A DNA stretch of 64,000 bases, taken from NCBI RefSeq assembly GCF_020178975.1, contig NZ_JAHXBU010000046.1:62001-126000 (forward strand). The letters run 5' to 3'. Made by a program: the position numbers and the translations under genes. The notes beneath the pieces are model-generated. The model was not told where the DNA came from and did not search any database. It saw nothing but the letters and a program-made list of their open reading frames with translations. Every line of letters starts with the position of its first letter. Position 1 is the stretch's first letter. Below, one piece after another: positions 59,684 to 64,000 of the stretch. This DNA comes from Cesiribacter sp. SM1 (GTDB lineage: Bacteria > Bacteroidota > Bacteroidia > Cytophagales > Cyclobacteriaceae).

Positions 59684-60082
59684 ATGAACATTACCTTATC
59701 ACAAGCGGAAAAAATCATTTCAGCAGCCAAAGAGAAAGCTACAGCCATAAACACCCTGATGAACATTGCTGTAGTAGACGCAGGTGCAAATCTGGTGGCA
59801 TTCGCCCGTATGGATGGTGCCTGGCTTGGTTCTGTAGACATTGCTATAAAAAAAGCCAAAACTGCCCGCTTTTTTGATATGAATACAGGTGATATTGGAG
59901 GCCTCTCACAACCGGGAGGTTCTTTATATAATATAGAACATTCCAACAATGGTCTGATTACATTTCCCGGAGGTATTCCGCTTAAAAACGCCTCCGGAGA
60001 TATCATTGGTGCCATTGGCGTAAGCGGCAGTACCGTTGAGAACGATCATGCTGTAGCAGCAGCCGGTACAGCTGCAATTTAA
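59684..60082 (+). CDS. GlcG/HbpS-family protein (possible heme-binding)
   Basis: A 132-residue protein of the GlcG/HbpS family, with the conserved blocks [51 protein letters not shown] and [17 protein letters not shown]. Some members bind heme or act near glycolate metabolism or cobalamin; the function here is not determined. No signal peptide. It stands alone. Confidence 0.88.
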   Translation: MNITLSQAEKIISAAKEKATAINTLMNIAVVDAGANLVAFARMDGAWLGSVDIAIKKAKTARFFDMNTGDIGGLSQPGGSLYNIEHSNNGLITFPGGIPLKNASGDIIGAIGVSGSTVENDHAVAAAGTAAI

Positions 60083-60248
60083 ACTTACCCAACCCATATT
60101 GAGAGGTTGGTTAGCATTAACCGTCCTTTTTTTTTGCATTAGCTTTTTAAGCAGACTTCTCCTGCAGATTCACCATATCGCCCCGGCATAAATCTGGGTT
60201 AGAATTTTTATATTGCCCTAAGCAAACGGCCAGCAGCATTAGAAAGTC

Positions 60249-60689
60249 ATGATCAGGGAATACACCAGTAAAGATAAAGAGCAGATCCTGGAACTGCTGC
60301 GGCTTAACACGCCGCAATACTTTGACAGATCTGAAGAAAGCGACTTTGTGGAGTATCTTGACCTACGTGTGGAGAGCTATTTTGTAGTAGAGGACCAGGG
60401 GAAGATCATTGGCTCTGGTGGTATTAACTTCCTTGATGACAATACGGAAGCCAGGATATCCTGGGACATCATTCACCCAGATTACCAGGGGAAAGGAGTA
60501 GGCAAACAGCTAACCCTTTTTAGAATTGAAGAGATAAAGAAAATAGATGCTGTACGCCTGATCAAAGTCAGGACCACACAACTAGTCTATCGATTCTATG
60601 AAAAAATGGGCTTTAGGCTGGAAAAAATTGAAAAGGACTATTGGGCGAAAGGCTTTGACCTTTACCAGCTTATTATTCCATTACAGTAA
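60249..60689 (+). CDS. GNAT-family N-acetyltransferase
   Basis: A 146-residue acetyltransferase. Motif A of the acetyl-CoA site is visible in ISWDIIHPDYQGKGVGKQLTLFRIEEIKK (Q/R-x-x-G-x-G/A at QGKGVG, near residue 80-86). The C-terminal VYRFYEKMGFRLEKIE strand is typical. The substrate cannot be inferred. Monocistronic by spacing. Confidence 0.9.
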   Translation: MIREYTSKDKEQILELLRLNTPQYFDRSEESDFVEYLDLRVESYFVVEDQGKIIGSGGINFLDDNTEARISWDIIHPDYQGKGVGKQLTLFRIEEIKKIDAVRLIKVRTTQLVYRFYEKMGFRLEKIEKDYWAKGFDLYQLIIPLQ

Positions 60690-60790
60690 TCTGAATTACA
60701 GGCCTCTTCAGCATCCTGAAGCTGAAAGACTTTCTCTTTTTAATTTGCAAATCCACTGTAAAAGTCAGACATACAAAACACCCCCAGCCA

Positions 60791-61243
60791 GTGAAGAACA
60801 TTTTTAAACCTGAAGTTACAGACGAGGTAATAGGCCGTATCAACAGCTTAAAACCAGACTCACAACCCCTGTGGGGCAAAATGAGTGTTGCCCAGATGCT
60901 GGCACATTGTTGTGTTATGTACGAGATGGTTTATGAAGATAAACACAAAAAGCCTAACGCGCTGATGAGGTTTATCCTGAAAACCTTTGTGAAGGATGCT
61001 GTGGTTAACGAAAAGCCCTATAAGCAAAACGGGCAAACGGCACCAGCTTTTATCATAAAAGAGGATAAAGACTTCAACACCGAGAAGCAACGCCTGATTG
61101 GCTACATCAACAGAACCCAGCAACTAGGCGGTGAGCACTTTGATAACAAAGAATACCATTCCTTTGGAAGCCTCACCAGAACCGAATGGAATAATATGTT
61201 TTACAAGCACCTCGATCATCATTTAAGGCAGTTTGGCGTTTAG
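60791..61243 (+). CDS. DUF1569 / DinB-like protein
   Basis: A 150-residue protein of the DUF1569 family, a four-helix DinB-like fold. The conserved PLWGKMSVAQMLAHCCVMYEM block (near residue 25-46) holds a putative metal-site His, with the late HFDNKEYHSFGSLTRTEWNNMFYKHLDHHLRQFGV block supplying others. The start is GTG at 60791, since no ATG fits before the KNIFKPEVTDEV block. The role is unknown. It is convergent with the T9SS gene, 21 bases away. Confidence 0.82.
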   Translation: MKNIFKPEVTDEVIGRINSLKPDSQPLWGKMSVAQMLAHCCVMYEMVYEDKHKKPNALMRFILKTFVKDAVVNEKPYKQNGQTAPAFIIKEDKDFNTEKQRLIGYINRTQQLGGEHFDNKEYHSFGSLTRTEWNNMFYKHLDHHLRQFGV

Positions 61244-61264
61244 CTGCACCTGGTACCTAAAGGT

Positions 61265-64000
61265 TTACCTTTTGATCATTCTTATTTGCTCTGCTCCCTG
61301 GCTGGTCCTGATGGTAAGGATGTACAATCCCGGCGGGTAATGCCCCGCCAGCGTGAACTGCTGCCTGTTTTCGCCCTCCTGTGTGGCGAATGTTTTGCGG
61401 TATACGACATTACCCATTGCATTACACAGCGTAAGCTGCAGGTGGTCGTTAGCGCCGGCCCGTACCCTTACTGTTATTGAGTTTCGGAAAGGGTTAGGAT
61501 ATGCACTAGCAGCACCCAGGCTGGAGATAAAGTTAACAGCTTTCACATCTGAATAAGAAGTACTTCCATCAACATCCTCCTGCTGCAGCCTATAGTAACG
61601 GGTGCTCCGCTTTGCAGGCCTGTTATCATTAAAACTGTAGTGCTGTGTTTGTGAGGAATTTGCTGTTTTACTGGCCACAAAGCCCAGGGAATGAAAAGTG
61701 CTGCCATCTTCGGAAGCCTCTACCCAAAAACCTTTACTGTTCTTTTCTGCTGCAGTACTCCAGTTCAGCACTACTGTTTCCGCCACCTGGCCTGCACTGA
61801 AATAGCTAAGCGTTACAGGCAGCACAAAATTCCTGTTAAATACAGCAAAAGGCGAAAAAGAATTTATGTGCTCCAGGCTGGCCTTGTAGAAACCTTCCTC
61901 CGCTGCTGGCTCCGGCAGAGAGGCAGAAAGCCCCGGCTCCGACCAGTTTCCACCTTCATAATGGCTGATGTAGCTGTCGGATCGATCGAACATAGATAAC
62001 TCATTAGCAGCCTGCCAGTGGAGCCACAGCTTTACATCAGATCCGCCAGCAAGGGCTTCATCTACATGCCAGGTGTAGTTTACAATGCCTTCGGTTAGGC
62101 TATCGCCGGTGGCGCCTTCTCTTAAAACACCTCTTGCTATATGCAGGCTGTAGGCATCAGGCACTCCCCTGTTTTCGATGGTGGCAGGTAAGTAGCTTTC
62201 TGCAGATCCTACAGGAAATACCCCCTGCCGCTCACCTCCCACTTCCTCATACACCAGGCAGCCTTTACCATCGGTAATAATGTAGCTTCGGGTAGAGGCA
62301 TCTGTAATAAAAGCCCTGCTGCCTATGGTAAGGGAGTGGTCTTTCAGGTGCAGACTGCTTTGTCCCATTTGCAGCTCCCGGCTCACCCGCACATCAGCAC
62401 CAAGTACTTTTCGGCCCTTCCCCTTTAGCACCAGCTTGCCGTAGTTACCGGCAGGGATTAGCTGTGGCTGGTTGCTCCTGAAAATTACGGTAGCGTCTTC
62501 TGTTGTTTCTACCTCCCTGCCCCTGTATTCACCACCAATCTCAAGGGTGGCTGTACCTTCTATTTCCACCACACTGCTGCTGTTGTTGATCAGGCTTTTG
62601 GTCCGGGCCAGCTTACCCTTCCTGATCCTGGGAAGTATTAACTGCATGGGCGGCGTAAGCTTTTTTGGTGGCGCTGGTATCATGGCATCTATCAGGGCAG
62701 TGGGAACACAGCTGCTCCAGTTACGGCTGTCGAACCAGTCATTGTTAAGAGCGCCCTCGCCCAGCCATTCGGTGCTGCTTGCCTGCAGCACCTGCACGGT
62801 ATGATCAACAGTTAGTAATTCATTGCTCCTGCTGGTATAGGTGTAGCGAAGCGCATGATGACCGGGACCTGCAAGGGCCGGATCAAAACTGCCATTGGCC
62901 AGCACCCCCGCTCCGCTGTAAGTACCACCAGGCTCCGGCCCAAACTCAAGCAGAATGCTGCCTCCTGCAAGACAAACTTTGCTTTGAGGGGTGGGCTGAT
63001 GGGCTCCTATACTTAGGTCTTTACGTGCCACAATGTTATTTCTCCAGAAGTCAGTTTTGCCGGCATCGGTACCAAACTGCAAGGCCAGGTCCAGCCCTTT
63101 CCCGATTAGTGGCGAGGCCTCCCGCAGCTGGTAGGCCTGCAGTGTGTGTAACTTCACTGGATCTGAAAGGGTACCGCCATTGCCTGCGGCTATTAACGCC
63201 GGATCAAGAAAATATCCCCTAGCCATACCACCCACCTTTTCCTGTGTTGTTAGCTCCCGCCATTTATCCAGGGAGTTGTGGAGTGTTTTTCCCCAGCGTA
63301 CCTTAAAGCTGCCACCGCTTGCCCAATAGTTATTTCCCTCAAAGCGCAGGTCTGTGAGCACATCTACATACACAAGCTCCAGGTTAGCACTAATCTGGAA
63401 AATGTTGTTGCGGAAAGAAACATTGCGCACGCCGCCGCTTTGCACAAACACTGCCCTTGGGTTGCCCCTGCCGGAGGGCGTGAGGTAAACGGTATTATTA
63501 TAGATCTGTGCATCCTGTATACCCCCGTTAGCCCCTGTGGACCAGAGGTGGATCGCTCCGTAATTTCCAACGCGTGCATCGTTTTCGCTGATGTTGTAGC
63601 GTACCACAAGCCCCTTCATTACCGGTGCATTGGGGTACTGGGCGATCAAATAGCCGGGGCCTTCATTATCGTGGGCATAATTGTACTGCATGGTGCAGTT
63701 GGTGCAGCCACCATCAAGATCAAACCCGCCGCCATCTTTGGCCGTACCTGACCTGTTGTGATGTGACTCATTATATTGTATCACCAGGTTATTGCAGTGA
63801 TAGCCCCAGATGCCTACTGGTCCGCCTCCTTTCCAGGCATTGAGCCAGCCGTTGTTGTAGGCCTCACAGTATTCTACAGTGGCCCCATCAATACCTCCCA
63901 GCATAATACCGCTGCCACTGTGGTGATCGGTTCGTTCAGGCAAACCGGAATTATTGTACACCCTGCAATGAGCCACATAAAAGTTACGGTGCGCCAGCAC
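61265..64000 (-). CDS. Secreted right-handed beta-helix protein with T9SS C-terminal sorting domain (5' end outside window)
   Basis: Only the C-terminal 912 codons are in the window; the frame is open at base 64000. The visible N-terminal part (about 1-260) is a parallel beta-helix with repeated short strands (FYVAHCRVYNNS, ATVEYCEAYNNG, NLVIQYNESHHNRSG, DAQIYNNTVYL, NVSFRNNIFQ), as in polysaccharide lyases and glycoside hydrolases. Repeat-rich linker domains follow. Residues near 830-912 form a Por/T9SS type A sorting domain (AYPNPFRNSITVRV ... GLYILTIRTSQGAEQIRMIKR). It is probably a surface or secreted carbohydrate-active protein. The catalytic residues cannot be judged from this part. Confidence 0.87.
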   Translation of the reverse strand: MLAHRNFYVAHCRVYNNSGLPERTDHHSGSGIMLGGIDGATVEYCEAYNNGWLNAWKGGGPVGIWGYHCNNLVIQYNESHHNRSGTAKDGGGFDLDGGCTNCTMQYNYAHDNEGPGYLIAQYPNAPVMKGLVVRYNISENDARVGNYGAIHLWSTGANGGIQDAQIYNNTVYLTPSGRGNPRAVFVQSGGVRNVSFRNNIFQISANLELVYVDVLTDLRFEGNNYWASGGSFKVRWGKTLHNSLDKWRELTTQEKVGGMARGYFLDPALIAAGNGGTLSDPVKLHTLQAYQLREASPLIGKGLDLALQFGTDAGKTDFWRNNIVARKDLSIGAHQPTPQSKVCLAGGSILLEFGPEPGGTYSGAGVLANGSFDPALAGPGHHALRYTYTSRSNELLTVDHTVQVLQASSTEWLGEGALNNDWFDSRNWSSCVPTALIDAMIPAPPKKLTPPMQLILPRIRKGKLARTKSLINNSSSVVEIEGTATLEIGGEYRGREVETTEDATVIFRSNQPQLIPAGNYGKLVLKGKGRKVLGADVRVSRELQMGQSSLHLKDHSLTIGSRAFITDASTRSYIITDGKGCLVYEEVGGERQGVFPVGSAESYLPATIENRGVPDAYSLHIARGVLREGATGDSLTEGIVNYTWHVDEALAGGSDVKLWLHWQAANELSMFDRSDSYISHYEGGNWSEPGLSASLPEPAAEEGFYKASLEHINSFSPFAVFNRNFVLPVTLSYFSAGQVAETVVLNWSTAAEKNSKGFWVEASEDGSTFHSLGFVASKTANSSQTQHYSFNDNRPAKRSTRYYRLQQEDVDGSTSYSDVKAVNFISSLGAASAYPNPFRNSITVRVRAGANDHLQLTLCNAMGNVVYRKTFATQEGENRQQFTLAGHYPPGLYILTIRTSQGAEQIRMIKR

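Noticed and set aside
60089-60133. Terminator after the GlcG-like gene
   Set aside because: A weak 6-bp stem (CCAACC/GGTTGG) is separated from the T run by 15 bases, so I did not list it as a feature.

Overview
The window is a chromosomal segment of a Bacteroidota bacterium, most likely of the order Cytophagales. The supporting signs are a secreted protein ending in a type IX secretion (Por) sorting domain, several families largely confined to the phylum (DUF4290, DUF3109, HYC_CC_PP, DUF3347), promoter boxes of the TAnnTTTG type, and Bacteroidota gene neighbours such as DUF4290-murA and yceD-rpmF-fabH-efp-accB-accC. The genus cannot be named from the sequence alone. Most of the window is ordinary core genome, dense and arranged in operons.

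Layout. 1-2.3 kb: the end of alanine dehydrogenase, an orphan PD-(D/E)XK protein and AMP nucleosidase. 2.3-4.7 kb: an ExbB/ExbD energy-transducing operon and tRNA-Ser(GGA). 4.8-13.3 kb: a nine-gene leftward run for envelope glycan or lipid work (flippase-like protein, two membrane GT2 glycosyltransferases, polysaccharide deacetylase, SpoIIE-type phosphatase, orphan oligopeptide-type permease, small unknown protein, TatD, asparaginase). 13.3-18 kb: ruvC and two DUF3857 exported proteins, one with an intact transglutaminase triad and one without. 18-30.8 kb: HIT, GreA, two sensor kinases, a free-standing HNH endonuclease, a pentapeptide-repeat protein, a dehydrogenase, MgtE, RsmA, leucyl aminopeptidase and PdxA.

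30.9-41.4 kb: an accessory copper/silver efflux island. It holds a HYC_CC_PP protein, a CusA pump cut into two ORFs, a CusC-like outer-membrane factor, two CusB-type adaptors (the second fused to DUF3347) and two free DUF3347 lipoproteins. Two terminator-like hairpins separate it from the fatty-acid/translation operon (yceD, rpmF, fabH, efp, accB, accC; 41.5-46 kb). 46-64 kb: two outer-membrane barrel proteins, a divergent monooxygenase/TetR pair with twin perfect 16-bp operators, a PcrA/UvrD helicase, paired DUF4136 lipoproteins, DUF4290-murA, DUF421, a small ExbB-like protein, a LytS/LytTR pair, small enzymes and a large beta-helix T9SS protein that runs off the right edge.

The least ordinary signal is a class of short elements built from 7-bp units. 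The left arm carries GAGTA-type heptamers, the right arm carries tandem ACYYNAT-type heptamers, and the right arm lies just upstream of a start codon. Three fit this plan (about 15.9, 32.8 and 39.3 kb), and a fourth, differently worded heptamer tract precedes the dehydrogenase at 25.9 kb. The 32.8-kb copy lies inside cusA, splits it, and leaves a fresh ATG for the downstream half.
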